NCBI GenBank assembly: GCA_052387695.1
Contig: JBQTIX010000011.1
Span: forward strand, 1-26,118
Source: Panacagrimonas sp052387695
GTDB taxonomy: Bacteria > Pseudomonadota > Gammaproteobacteria > Nevskiales > Nevskiaceae
DNA: 26,118 nt
Direction of reading: 5' to 3'
Positions 1-7,715 of this stretch are shown here, piece by piece. Made by a program: the position numbers and the translations under genes. Position 1 is the first letter of the stretch. Every line of letters begins with the position of its first letter. The notes under the pieces were generated by a model, which was given only the letters and a program-made list of their open reading frames with translations, was not told the origin of the DNA and did not search any database.

Positions 1-28
1 TTAATAAGTTCGCTTTTTACTCCCTTCT

Positions 29-47
29 CCGCCCGCCGAGCGGGCGG
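29..47. repeat. GC-rich perfect hairpin, 7-bp stem
   Basis: CCGCCCG at 29-35 is the reverse complement of CGGGCGG at 41-47, with a 5-base loop. A short T-run lies to its left at 14-18. On the minus strand this becomes a downstream T-poor stretch followed by AAAAA, so it is not a textbook intrinsic terminator in either direction. It could belong to the end of a gene outside the window. Confidence 0.4.
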
Positions 48-223
48 CCGCTAAGGTTAGCCCCTCCCAATGGTTCTGCGGCCTTCGTTGGTTCATGTAC
101 CCGCATCCACCAGGGTCGACTGAAGCCGGCCAAACGCCTGATCGTGCTCGAGCAGAGCATGCTCCCTAGCAAGAACCTCCACATTTACCTGTAAGCTTCG
201 CGTCGCCTGGATTTCCAGCGCCG

Positions 224-249
224 GACGGACACGGCTGTTCCGGTCCGTC
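224..249. repeat. Inverted repeat upstream of the FadL-type gene
   Basis: GACGGAC at 224-230 is the exact reverse complement of GTCCGTC at 243-249, separated by 12 bases that can themselves pair CGG with CCG. It lies about 110 bases before the likely start of the FadL-type gene. It could be a hairpin in the 5' leader or an operator. Nothing in the sequence decides between these. Confidence 0.4.
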
Positions 250-356
250 TGTAGGGGTATGCGGTGGTCTCGACGGAGTTCGGGATCTCCTTTAAAAATT
301 CACGCCCGGATCCCGGCCGAATCGGGAACCGCGGCCTTCAAGGACGAACCAACAAC

Positions 357-1679
357 ATGCGTCATTCCATCAAGTGGGGACTACTTCTGCCGTCAGCACT
401 GCTGGCATTGGGAGCCGCCGCGCCGGTCCATGCCGGCGGCGGATACTTCGTGCTCGGTTACGGGCCGCTCGCGCACCAGTCGGCGGGAACCTCGACGGCG
501 ATCGGGATGGACGCTTTCGCCGGGTCGTCCAATCCGGGAAAACTGTCCGCGGTCGGGGATCGTCTGGATCTCGGGCTGCTGCTGTTCATGCCCCATCGGC
601 GCATCGAGCGGGAGGGGTCGGATACGATCTACGACTTCTCGTCCACCAGCAAGAACACGCTGTTCTTCCTGCCGGAAGTGGGGTACTCGAGCCGGATCGA
701 CGACACATTCACCTGGGGCGTGTCGCTGTACGGCAACGGCGGCCTCAACACCGAATACCGCGACGACACCGGCGTCCCCGGCACCAACGCCAATCCCGCC
801 CGATGCGGCGACCGGCCGGGAAATTTCTTCCTCGGCTGCGGCAAGCTCGGCGTCGACCTGAGCCAGCTCATCGTCGCCCCGACCCTGAGCTGGCAGGCCA
901 CGCCGGCGCACTCGTTCGGCGTAGCCCCCCTGCTGGCCTTTCAGCAGATCAGCATCTACGGCTTCCAGGCCTTCGAGGGATTTTCCGAGAGCCCGGACGC
1001 GGTCAGCAATCAGGGCTACGACCGCGCGTTCGGCGCGGGTGTGCGGGTGGGCTGGTTCGGGCGGATCAGCTCCTGGCTGGATCTCGGCGCGGCCTATTCC
1101 TCGCGCATCTACATGCAGGATTTCAATGAGTACAAAGGTCTTCTGGCCGACAGCGGCTCGTTCGATGTCCCGTCCAATTTCAATGTCGGCGCCGCGCTCA
1201 AACCGCTGAAGGCTCTGGTGATCGGCGCGGACATCCAGAGGGTCTTCTGGGGCGAAGTCCCCGCACTGCAGAACGGGGTGCTCGCTTCCTTGCGAGACCC
1301 GCTGGGCAGCCCGCTGGGCAGCCGCACGGGCAGCGGCTTCAACTGGCGCCACTCGACCACCTACAAGATTGCCATCGCCTATGCGTTCACCCCCCGTCTG
1401 ACCGTGCGCAGCGGATACGACTACAGCAAACGCCTGCCGGCCGACAGGAGTGCCGACTCGATCAGCCTCAACCTGTTCGCGCCCAACCCGCTGCATCATG
1501 TGACCGCCGGGTTTTCCTGGGCCCTGAGCGACAAGACCGATCTGCAGTTTGCCTACGGTCGCTATGTCAAGGGCACCGTCAGGGGCGACTCCGCGACCGC
1601 CGGGCTCGGCGTCGGCGGCACGGAGTCGATCACTCCGTACGTCGACACGGTCTGGCTCGGCTGGAGCAGGTCCCTGTAG
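357..1679 (+). CDS. FadL/TodX-type outer-membrane hydrophobic substrate channel
   Basis: This is a predicted outer-membrane beta-barrel of the FadL/OmpP1 family, 440 residues, close to the usual family length. The ATG at 357 is chosen because a clear signal peptide follows at once: MRHS with a basic start, a hydrophobic core, and cleavage after the VHA near residue 26. A longer reading from 264 would add 31 residues that do not look like a secretion signal. The mature N-terminus has the family's Ser/Gly/Ala-rich plug pattern and a SNPGKLS segment where FadL proteins carry an NPAG-like motif. Alternating aromatic strands run to a C-terminal strand ending in WLGWSRSL. Members of this family import long-chain fatty acids or aromatic hydrocarbons (TodX, XylN). 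The hydrolase 35 bases downstream and the phenol-type activator at 21504 make aromatic uptake plausible, but the substrate cannot be read from sequence. Confidence 0.75.
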   Translation: MRHSIKWGLLLPSALLALGAAAPVHAGGGYFVLGYGPLAHQSAGTSTAIGMDAFAGSSNPGKLSAVGDRLDLGLLLFMPHRRIEREGSDTIYDFSSTSKNTLFFLPEVGYSSRIDDTFTWGVSLYGNGGLNTEYRDDTGVPGTNANPARCGDRPGNFFLGCGKLGVDLSQLIVAPTLSWQATPAHSFGVAPLLAFQQISIYGFQAFEGFSESPDAVSNQGYDRAFGAGVRVGWFGRISSWLDLGAAYSSRIYMQDFNEYKGLLADSGSFDVPSNFNVGAALKPLKALVIGADIQRVFWGEVPALQNGVLASLRDPLGSPLGSRTGSGFNWRHSTTYKIAIAYAFTPRLTVRSGYDYSKRLPADRSADSISLNLFAPNPLHHVTAGFSWALSDKTDLQFAYGRYVKGTVRGDSATAGLGVGGTESITPYVDTVWLGWSRSL

Positions 1680-1714
1680 GCTCCCTTCCCTCGAACTCGA
1701 AACGCCATCCGCTC

Positions 1715-2542
1715 ATGACCCCCGAAAATCCTGAAATCGGTCGGCAGATCCACGCCGCCGGCATCCCCACCAACATCCACGACGTCGGCGAAGGCCAGCC
1801 CCTGTTGTTGTTGCACGGTTCCGGTCCCGGTGTTTCGGCCTATGCCAACTGGCGGTTGAACCTGCCGGTGTTCGCCAAACATCGACGGGTGATCGCGCCC
1901 GACATCGTCGGCTTCGGCTTTACCGAACGCCCCGCAGGCGTGCGCTACGACATGGACACCTGGGTCAAGCACGCGGTCGGCGTGCTCGACACGATGGGCC
2001 TGGACAAGGTCGATATCGTGGGCAACTCCTTCGGTGGCGCGCTGACGCTCGCGCTCGCGGTCCGCCATCCCGAGCGCGTGCGCCGCCTGGTGCTGATGGG
2101 CGCTGCCGGTGCTGTGTTTCCGCTGACCGATGGCCTGGACACGGCCTGGGGTTACACGCCGTCGCTGGAAAACATGCGCACCATGCTCGACATCTTTGCC
2201 TACAACCGCAATCTGGTGACCGACGAGCTGGCGCGCGTGCGCTACGAGGCGAGCCTGCGGCCCGGCGTGCAGGAGGCCTATGCCGCGATGTTTCCCGCGC
2301 CGCGGCAGCGCTGGATCGAGGCGCTGGCCAGTCCCGAGCCCGCGGTGCGCGCACTGCCGCACGAGGTGATGCTGATTCATGGGCGCGAGGATCGCGTGGT
2401 GCCGCTGGAGAGTTCGCTCAAGCTGCTCGGCATGATCCCGCGTGCGCAGTTGCACGTGTTCGGCCAATGCGGGCACTGGACCCAGATCGAGCATGCGGCG
2501 CGCTTCTGCCGGCTGGTGCTGGATTTCACCGACGAGAGGTAG
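1715..2542 (+). CDS. Alpha/beta hydrolase, meta-cleavage-product hydrolase type
   Basis: This is a 275-residue alpha/beta-hydrolase, the normal length for the DmpD/XylF/TodF/BphD group that cuts C-C bonds in ring-fission products of catechols. The oxyanion region HGSGPGVSA sits at 34-42. The nucleophile elbow GNSFGG places Ser105, the acid is Asp226 in HGREDRVVP, and the base is His254 in GQCGHW, so the triad is complete. The Gly-Ser-Gly-Pro-Gly oxyanion loop is typical of this subgroup. It lies 35 bases after the FadL-type gene and 30 bases before the PPTase gene, so it is probably co-transcribed with them. No ring-cleavage dioxygenase is present in the window, so a role in aromatic catabolism is inferred from the family. 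An alternative is an esterase or thioesterase acting in the polyene pathway. Confidence 0.8.
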   Translation: MTPENPEIGRQIHAAGIPTNIHDVGEGQPLLLLHGSGPGVSAYANWRLNLPVFAKHRRVIAPDIVGFGFTERPAGVRYDMDTWVKHAVGVLDTMGLDKVDIVGNSFGGALTLALAVRHPERVRRLVLMGAAGAVFPLTDGLDTAWGYTPSLENMRTMLDIFAYNRNLVTDELARVRYEASLRPGVQEAYAAMFPAPRQRWIEALASPEPAVRALPHEVMLIHGREDRVVPLESSLKLLGMIPRAQLHVFGQCGHWTQIEHAARFCRLVLDFTDER

Positions 2543-2572
2543 TTTCCCCGACGCGACGGGCGAGCGCCTCCG

Positions 2573-3289
2573 GTGGTGATCGCTCGCCTGCTGCCGTACG
2601 ACCCGCCGCTGCGCTGGGAGTCGGCGGTGCTGGACCGGCTGGACGCGCGAGAGCGTGAGCGATTCCGGGCTTACAGAACCGACGCGCGGCGCGAGCAGTT
2701 TCTGCTCGGACGTCTGCTGCTGCGCGATTCCCTGGCCGCGATCGGGGGAGAGGCGGTCGCGGCACTGGACCTTGCGACGACCTCAGAAGGCAAGCTCTGG
2801 CTGCCGGCGGTGCCGGATATCCAGTTCAGCGTTTCGCACACTGCGGGCCTGGTGGCGGTGGCGGTGAGCGAGCGCCTGCGGGTCGGCATCGACATCGAAG
2901 TGGTGAAACCCCGGCCCGTGATCGATGCCTTGGGGGCAGGCTACTATGCCCCCGACGAGCAGCGCTGGCTGGCGACGCTGCGTGACGGTGGCGAGCGCGA
3001 ACGCGCGTTCTATCGTCTCTGGACCCACAAGGAAGCCGTGATGAAGGCGCTTGGAATTGGCGTGTTGCCGGGTGATCCACGGGTGCAATTCGAGCCCGAC
3101 GAGGCGTCCGGCCACCTGCGCCTCGTGAGTCCGCTCCCGTCGCCGCATGCGAGCTGGACGTTTTGGGAAGGGAGTTGGGGACGACACGCCTGGACGCTCG
3201 CCGTCGAAGGTGGGGCAACCGGGCTGGATTCGACCGAACCGGTAATCCAATGGCGCTCGGTCGATGCCTTGCTGGGTCTCCCCGCATGA
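2573..3289 (+). CDS. 4'-phosphopantetheinyl transferase, Sfp/AcpT type
   Basis: This enzyme moves the phosphopantetheine arm of CoA onto the conserved serine of carrier proteins. The 238-residue reading starts at tandem GTG codons (2573 and 2576), and either could be used. Family motifs are in order: FSVSHT at 85-90, GIDIE at 105-109 with the Mg-binding Asp107 and Glu109, and the WTHKEA box at 150-155 with Lys153. Length and motifs fit the Sfp-like branch rather than the short AcpS type. Its stop overlaps the ATG of the next gene. Two ACP genes lie 11-13 kb away in the same window (14289-14540 and 15482-15772), and they are the likely substrates, although primary-metabolism ACP cannot be excluded. 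Confidence in the family is high and in the partner moderate. Confidence 0.92.
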   Translation: MVIARLLPYDPPLRWESAVLDRLDARERERFRAYRTDARREQFLLGRLLLRDSLAAIGGEAVAALDLATTSEGKLWLPAVPDIQFSVSHTAGLVAVAVSERLRVGIDIEVVKPRPVIDALGAGYYAPDEQRWLATLRDGGERERAFYRLWTHKEAVMKALGIGVLPGDPRVQFEPDEASGHLRLVSPLPSPHASWTFWEGSWGRHAWTLAVEGGATGLDSTEPVIQWRSVDALLGLPA

Positions 3290-3924
3290 GCCGCCCGCGA
3301 GCCCTGCTCCTGGGCGTCTGCATCAGCGCCCTGCTCGCCGGCTGCGCGTACGGCAACAAATATTCGTATGCCACCAACCGGGCCAAGGTCACGGCAGAGG
3401 GGACCGGCAAGCTCGTCGTTGCCACCAGCGACCAGCGCAGTTTCATCAAGTCAGGCGATAAGGCGCCGGACTTCGTTGGTCTCCAGCGCGGACGCTTCGG
3501 CAATCCCTTCGACGTGCGGACCGCCACCGGACTGCCGCTGTCCGACGACATGTCCGAATCCATGACCTTGAGCCTGGGCTTCGCCGGATTTGATGCCCAG
3601 GTGGTGAAGACCGTACCCTCCGAAAGCCTGGCCGCGGTCAAGACCCGGCTGCTCCAGGCCAAGCCCCGTCGCGCGCTGCTGCTCGAAGTGCGGGAGTGGA
3701 AGAGTGACACGCTCAAGCGCGCCGCCCTGTCCTACAACCTCAGCCTGACCGTTTACGGCCCCCTTGGCGAGGCGATGGGGACCAAGGCCGTGCAGGGTCA
3801 CGAAGACCTCGGCGGAACGTTTTTCAATGCCTCCAAGAGCGCGGGGAAGAACGTGCCGGAGGCGTTCCGGCGGAAGCTGGAGCAGTTGCTCAATGCGCCG
3901 GAAGTGCAGAAGGGTTTGAAGTGA
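3286..3924 (+). CDS. Small lipoprotein of unknown function
   Basis: This is a 212-residue predicted lipoprotein. The ATG at 3286 overlaps the TGA of the PPTase gene (ATGA) and gives a textbook lipoprotein signal: basic MSRPR, a hydrophobic core, and the lipobox LLAGC with Cys20 as the acylated residue. The residue after Cys is Ala, so the outer membrane is the expected destination under the usual +2 rule. The mature part alternates short beta-like and helical stretches and ends with a charged helix near 195-212. It has no motif I recognise with confidence, but the general look is that of YajG-like periplasmic lipoproteins. Translational coupling suggests it belongs to the same operon as the PPTase. 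It converges with the methyltransferase gene, 24 bases away. It may support outer-membrane placement of the polyene, which is a guess. Confidence 0.8.
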   Translation: MSRPRALLLGVCISALLAGCAYGNKYSYATNRAKVTAEGTGKLVVATSDQRSFIKSGDKAPDFVGLQRGRFGNPFDVRTATGLPLSDDMSESMTLSLGFAGFDAQVVKTVPSESLAAVKTRLLQAKPRRALLLEVREWKSDTLKRAALSYNLSLTVYGPLGEAMGTKAVQGHEDLGGTFFNASKSAGKNVPEAFRRKLEQLLNAPEVQKGLK

Positions 3925-3948
3925 CGCCGGACCCGGGTGCCCGCGGGC

Positions 3949-4674
3949 TCAGCGCCGAACCGCCACCAGATTGATCAGGGTTTCCTCACGGTCCGGTGCG
4001 GGCCGGATGCCGAACCAGCGCTCCCTGATCCCCAGGTCGGTCCGGCTCCACCATAGATAGGGCAGGGATACCGAGTCCTCGTCCACGTCGAAGCCGCCGG
4101 CCCGGATCATGTCCAGGTATTCCCGCGCGCTTTTCTGTACGTGCATGGGATGCCGGAACAGCAGGCGGATGATCCAGGAGTGGATGTAGGCGCGGGTCGA
4201 TTCGGCAAACAGCAACAGGCCGCCGGGTTTGAGCACGCGCCGAAACTCGCGCAGGGCACTGTCCTGATCGACCAGATGGTGGAAAGTCTGGTGACAGAAC
4301 AGCAGATCCACCGAACGGTCGGCAACTGGCAACTGGGAGCTGCTGCCCTGGCGCAGATCGACCTCCAACCCCTCCATGGCTGCCGCGGCCGAGGCCTTTT
4401 CCAGCACTGCCGGATCGACATCCACGCCGATCAGTCGCTGCGGGGCGAAATGCCGGTGCAGCAACCCGAACGAGCGGCCCCATCCGCAACCGACGTCCAG
4501 CAACACCGGTGCGACCGGCTTGCGCTTGCCGATCAGGCGTTCCAGATCGGCGATTGCGCGGCTCAGGACGTGCTCGGTCCAGACCGTGGTGCCGAGAAAC
4601 CAGACGCCGAAGCGCGACTCCCGGACATGCTCGCCGGCCGCTGCGGGTGGCGGACGCGTTTCGTGCAGGATCAC
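3949..4674 (-). CDS. SAM-dependent methyltransferase, class I
   Basis: The protein has 241 residues from the GTG at 4674. That start lies 7 bases after the stop of the upstream gene. A longer reading from 4740 would overlap that gene by about 60 bases, so I reject it. The SAM-binding motif I reads LLDVGCGWG near residues 58-66, followed by IGVDVDP (the acidic end of strand 2) and a D-L-L-F-C-H segment typical of the UbiE/Methyltransf_11 fold. KPGG is present in the usual post-motif position. It is the last gene of the leftward APE operon. Methyltransferases are common in APE clusters and can methylate the aryl head group, so O- or C-methylation of the head group is the leading guess. The C-terminal third is Trp/Arg-rich and less typical. 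Confidence 0.85.
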   Translation of the reverse strand: MILHETRPPPAAAGEHVRESRFGVWFLGTTVWTEHVLSRAIADLERLIGKRKPVAPVLLDVGCGWGRSFGLLHRHFAPQRLIGVDVDPAVLEKASAAAAMEGLEVDLRQGSSSQLPVADRSVDLLFCHQTFHHLVDQDSALREFRRVLKPGGLLLFAESTRAYIHSWIIRLLFRHPMHVQKSAREYLDMIRAGGFDVDEDSVSLPYLWWSRTDLGIRERWFGIRPAPDREETLINLVAVRR

Positions 4675-4681
4675 GGGGGGC

Positions 4682-5128
4682 TCAGGGAAGCTTGGCCACC
4701 GTACCTCGCAAGGCCACGCCGCCCATGACGGCGCCCGCACCGCACTCGTACTCGGTTTCGCTCTTGAACTCGCCGTTGCGATAGACGCTGTGGATATTCA
4801 CCACCGCGTTGCCGCCCTCGGACCTGGCGCGGTCCTGCAGCGACAACATGGCGGACAGCCAGGCCCATTCGCAGCCTTCCTTGTCCGACTTGTTGAAGAA
4901 ATTGGTCTTCTTGTTGGCGGTATAACTGCCCATCAGTTGTGCGCCATCGGGATAGGCCTGCTCGCCCCAGTAGAACTTGACCGACCCGTCCAGCCTGCCG
5001 GCCTCGGCCTGCTGCATCGCCTCCTCGACCAGGAATTTGAGGCGGTCGTCGCGCGCGGTGGAAGGCAGGGCGAGACCGGCGCCCAGCGCGATGCTCAGGA
5101 CGGTCGCAAGGATGCGAAAGGACTTCAT
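4682..5128 (-). CDS. Small secreted protein of the kind often mislabelled excinuclease
   Basis: The product has 148 residues from the ATG at 5128, preceded by GGAG with about 10 bases of spacing. A longer reading from 5233 adds a non-signal segment. An N-terminal signal peptide runs to about residue 25 (cleavage after STA). The mature domain has two cysteines, Cys86 and Cys129, that could form a disulfide, and a GGNAVVNI segment at 105-112. This resembles the GANAVV core of the YbjQ/RcsF-like small alpha/beta domains. From memory, similar proteins are automatically named excinuclease subunits without any UvrA feature, and nothing here suggests DNA repair. It sits between the ketosynthase and methyltransferase genes in the APE operon. 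A periplasmic or envelope role is likely, but the exact function is unknown. Confidence 0.75.
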   Translation of the reverse strand: MKSFRILATVLSIALGAGLALPSTARDDRLKFLVEEAMQQAEAGRLDGSVKFYWGEQAYPDGAQLMGSYTANKKTNFFNKSDKEGCEWAWLSAMLSLQDRARSEGGNAVVNIHSVYRNGEFKSETEYECGAGAVMGGVALRGTVAKLP

Positions 5129-5233
5129 GTTGGCGGTGCTCCGTAGGGGCCTGGCTCGGCGGCGCAGGAGAGGCGTGTCGATCTCGGACCCTGGATGGGG
5201 TCCGTTCGATTTTCCGCATGTGGCGGCGAACAT

Positions 5234-6490
5234 TCAACTTCCGGCAATGCGCCGGAAGATCAGCGAAGTGTTGATTCCCCCAAACGCAAAATTGTTCTTC
5301 ATCACATGGCTGCATTCCAGCCTGCGGCCGACATCGGCACCGCCACTCATGCCACCACTGATGATGTAGTCGAGCGTGCCGCAGCGCTCGTCCACGGTGC
5401 GTAGGTTGATCGTCGGCGCAAACCAGCCGCGGTTCATCATCTCGATGGCGAGCCAGCTTTCGATCGCCCCGCAGGCCCCCAGCGTATGACCGAAATAGCC
5501 TTTTATCGAGCTGACCGGCATGCGGGGGCCGAACACGCGGTGGGTGGCCTGCGACTCGCCGATGTCGCCCTGCTCCGTGGCAGTGCCGTGCGCCGACACG
5601 TAACCGATCTCCGCGGGCGGCAGCCCCGCGTCCTCCAGTGCCAGGACCATCGCCTGCTGCATCGTGAGCATGTTCGGATGGGTGACATGGTCGCCGTCCG
5701 AATTGCTGCCGAACCCGACGATCTCGGCGTGCATGCGCGCGCCCCTGGCGCGGGCGTGCTCGAATTCTTCGAGGATCAGGCTGCCGGCCCCTTCGCCGAT
5801 GACCAGACCGTCGCGATCGCGATCGAACGGCGCGGGCGTGGTGCCGGGGGCCTGGTTGCGCGTGCTGGTGGCGTATAGCGTGTCGAACACAGCGGCTTCG
5901 GTGACGCAGAGTTCTTCGGCACCGCCGGCGACCATCAGGGTCTGCTTGCCAAACTTGATTGCCTCGTACGCATAGCCGATGCCCTGGCTGCCGGAGGTGC
6001 AGGCGCTGGTGGTCGGAATCACCCGGCCTTTCAGGCCGAAATGCACACCGATATTGACCGCCGCGGTGTGCGTCATCATGCGGATGTAGGTCGTTGCATT
6101 GATGTTGCCCATCGCGCCCGTGGTGAGCATGCTGTGAAAGTCACGGATGGCGTCGGTACTGCCGGTGCTGGACCCATAGGCGACGCCCATGCGGCCATCA
6201 CGGATGCAGGGGTCGTCCAGCAGGCCTGCGGCTTCCAGCGCCAGTTCGGTCGCCCGCGTCGCCATCTGCGCCACCCGCCCCATCGTCCGGGTTTTCTTGC
6301 GCGTGTAATGGGGCGGCAACTGGAAGTCCTGCACCGGCGCGGCGAGGCGTGTGTTGAGATCCGGGTACCGCTCCCACTCGTTCATGTATCGCACCGCACT
6401 GACGCCTGCGCGCAGCCGTGCTGCGATCGTCTCCCAGTCGTTGCCGAGCGCGGTGATGCCGGCCATGCCGGTGACGACGACGCGGCGCAT
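5234..6490 (-). CDS. Beta-ketoacyl-ACP synthase, ApeR-like
   Basis: This is a full-length condensing enzyme of 418 residues, FabF-like. The catalytic triad is intact: Cys164 in TSACTSGSQ, His301 in HGTATEQGD and His335 in KGYFGHTLGA, with Lys330 just before. The N-terminus MRRVVVTGM is typical. Its ATG shares one base with the ketoreductase stop (TGATG), so the two are translationally coupled. The order ApeP-like dehydratase, ketoreductase, ketosynthase matches my recollection of apeP-apeQ-apeR in characterised APE clusters, and the symbol rests on that. The second ketosynthase at 18948 is the one paired with a chain-length factor. This copy may therefore do an early condensation or an auxiliary step, which is inference. 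Confidence 0.93.
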   Translation of the reverse strand: MRRVVVTGMAGITALGNDWETIAARLRAGVSAVRYMNEWERYPDLNTRLAAPVQDFQLPPHYTRKKTRTMGRVAQMATRATELALEAAGLLDDPCIRDGRMGVAYGSSTGSTDAIRDFHSMLTTGAMGNINATTYIRMMTHTAAVNIGVHFGLKGRVIPTTSACTSGSQGIGYAYEAIKFGKQTLMVAGGAEELCVTEAAVFDTLYATSTRNQAPGTTPAPFDRDRDGLVIGEGAGSLILEEFEHARARGARMHAEIVGFGSNSDGDHVTHPNMLTMQQAMVLALEDAGLPPAEIGYVSAHGTATEQGDIGESQATHRVFGPRMPVSSIKGYFGHTLGACGAIESWLAIEMMNRGWFAPTINLRTVDERCGTLDYIISGGMSGGADVGRRLECSHVMKNNFAFGGINTSLIFRRIAGS

Positions 6491-7215
6491 CAGCAGAGTC
6501 CCCCGTTGACCGCGATGACCTGGCGCGTGAGGTAGCCCGCGGACTCCGACAACAGGTAGGCGATCAGGCCCGCCACCTCCTCGGGTTCTCCCAGCCTTCC
6601 TGCGGGCACGAGCTTGAGCGCCTCTTCCACCGGGGCATGGTCGAGCATGTCGGTGCGGATCAGGCCGGGCGCTACGCAGTTCACCGTGATCCGGCGGCTG
6701 GCCAGTTCTACCGCCAGCGCCTTGGTCGCGCCGATGATGCCGGCCTTGGCGGCGCTGTAATTGACCTGGCCGCGATTGCCGATCATTCCGGACACCGACG
6801 ACAGCGTGACGATGCGGCCCGGCGCGCGGCGCCGGATCATCGGCATGATCAGCGGATTGAGCACGTTGTAGAAGCCATCCAGATTGGTCCGCAGCACCTG
6901 GTCCCAGTCGTCGCCGCCGAGCGCGGGAAACGCGCCGTCGCGGGCGATGCCGGCATTGAGCACCACCGCGTAGGGCGCGCCGTGCGCCGCGAGGTCAGCC
7001 TCCAGCGCCCGGGCGCAGGCGGCCCGGTCGGCGATGTCGAAACACAGTTGGCGGGTCGCGGCTCCGGTTGCGATCACGGCCCTCGCCGTTTCGTCAACTG
7101 CGGCCCCCGGGGCACGTCCATGCACGATCACGTCATAACCGTCCGCGGCGAGCCGCAGGGCGACGGCGCGGCCGATGCCCCGGCTCGACCCGGTTACCAA
7201 CACCCAGTGGCGCAT
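6490..7215 (-). CDS. 3-oxoacyl-ACP reductase (ketoreductase), ApeQ-like
   Basis: This is a short-chain dehydrogenase/reductase of 241 residues, FabG-like. The NADPH-binding TGSSRGIG sits at 8-15, NAG at 87-89, Asn111 in the active-site helix, and the catalytic Ser140, Tyr153 and Lys157 (YSAAK). The C-terminus closes with VNGG as in FabG proteins. It would reduce the 3-oxoacyl-ACP formed by the ketosynthase, using NADPH. Only this one ketoreductase is visible in the window, so it must serve every extension cycle unless housekeeping FabG helps. It is coupled to the ketosynthase downstream and lies 40 bases after the ApeP-like dehydratase gene. The symbol follows the gene order known for APE clusters. 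Confidence 0.94.
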   Translation of the reverse strand: MRHWVLVTGSSRGIGRAVALRLAADGYDVIVHGRAPGAAVDETARAVIATGAATRQLCFDIADRAACARALEADLAAHGAPYAVVLNAGIARDGAFPALGGDDWDQVLRTNLDGFYNVLNPLIMPMIRRRAPGRIVTLSSVSGMIGNRGQVNYSAAKAGIIGATKALAVELASRRITVNCVAPGLIRTDMLDHAPVEEALKLVPAGRLGEPEEVAGLIAYLLSESAGYLTRQVIAVNGGLC

Positions 7216-7255
7216 CGCTTTTTTTTCCTGAACCGCTGTTTTCGTGAATGCGTTT

Positions 7256-7708
7256 TTACCGCAGAAACACCTCGATGTCTTCAGGCCGGAACGCCTTGAC
7301 TTCGGCCCAGGCGAGGCGCTCCTGCCCTGCGTGAATCTCGCACTCGAACACCACCATGTCCTCGGCGGTGCGGATCAATAGTCGCGCTTCCACCCGCAGG
7401 CGGGTGCCGATCGCGAATTCCACTACCGCGGACTCGTATCGACGTGCGCCGATCAAGAGGCCGATCCTGGGCGTACGCCCCTGCTGCAACTGCTCGATGC
7501 CGCCGTAGGCACAGATGGTCTGCGCCATGTATTCGAGGCCGACCCAGGCCGGCACACCGCCCGCGCCCGCGAACAGGCTGCGTGGACCGATGCTGATCCC
7601 CACCCGGATCCAGTCCGGTCCGTAGTCCTCGATCTCGTCGATCAGCCGCATGTCGCCACCGTGCGGGACGGTGTCCGCGGCGCGGTATTGCCTGCCGGGA
7701 ATCAGCAT
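7256..7708 (-). CDS. ApeP-like hot-dog dehydratase
   Basis: This 150-residue single hot-dog protein carries VPHGGDMRLIDEI at 14-26, with His16 as the likely catalytic residue, and GLEYMAQT at 57-64, with Glu59 as the likely acid. This PHGG/LEYMAQ layout belongs to the ApeP group of APE clusters and differs from the GHFPG layout of FabZ. It would remove water from 3-hydroxyacyl-ACP intermediates to form the conjugated double bonds. Its start lies 7 bases after the stop of the DUF3261-like gene. A paralogue of the same group is found at 20943-21416 on the other arm. Confidence 0.85.
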   Translation of the reverse strand: MLIPGRQYRAADTVPHGGDMRLIDEIEDYGPDWIRVGISIGPRSLFAGAGGVPAWVGLEYMAQTICAYGGIEQLQQGRTPRIGLLIGARRYESAVVEFAIGTRLRVEARLLIRTAEDMVVFECEIHAGQERLAWAEVKAFRPEDIEVFLR

Positions 7709-7715
7709 GCGCGAC

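Larger units (their letters stand above)
1..356. other. Non-coding left edge upstream of the FadL-type gene
   Basis: I see no supportable gene here. The stretch holds two inverted repeats, listed separately, and a weak Shine-Dalgarno-like AAGGA at 340-344, about 12 bases before the ATG at 357. One plus-strand frame stays open to a TAA near 191-193, but it has no recognisable start and no recognisable domain. It could be the last trace of a decayed upstream gene. No convincing -35/-10 pair is visible. Confidence 0.5.

Noticed and set aside
60..193. Possible C-terminal end of an upstream gene ending at a TAA near 191-193
   Set aside because: The open frame is short, has no start in the window and gives no recognisable family.
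264..356. Longer N-terminus for the FadL-type gene starting at 264
   Set aside because: It adds 31 residues before a perfect signal peptide. The ATG at 357 is the natural start.
1562..2494. Long minus-strand frame opposite the hydrolase gene (310 residues)
   Set aside because: Antisense shadow caused by high GC, rich in His/Arg/Gln with no domain. The plus-strand gene has a full catalytic triad.
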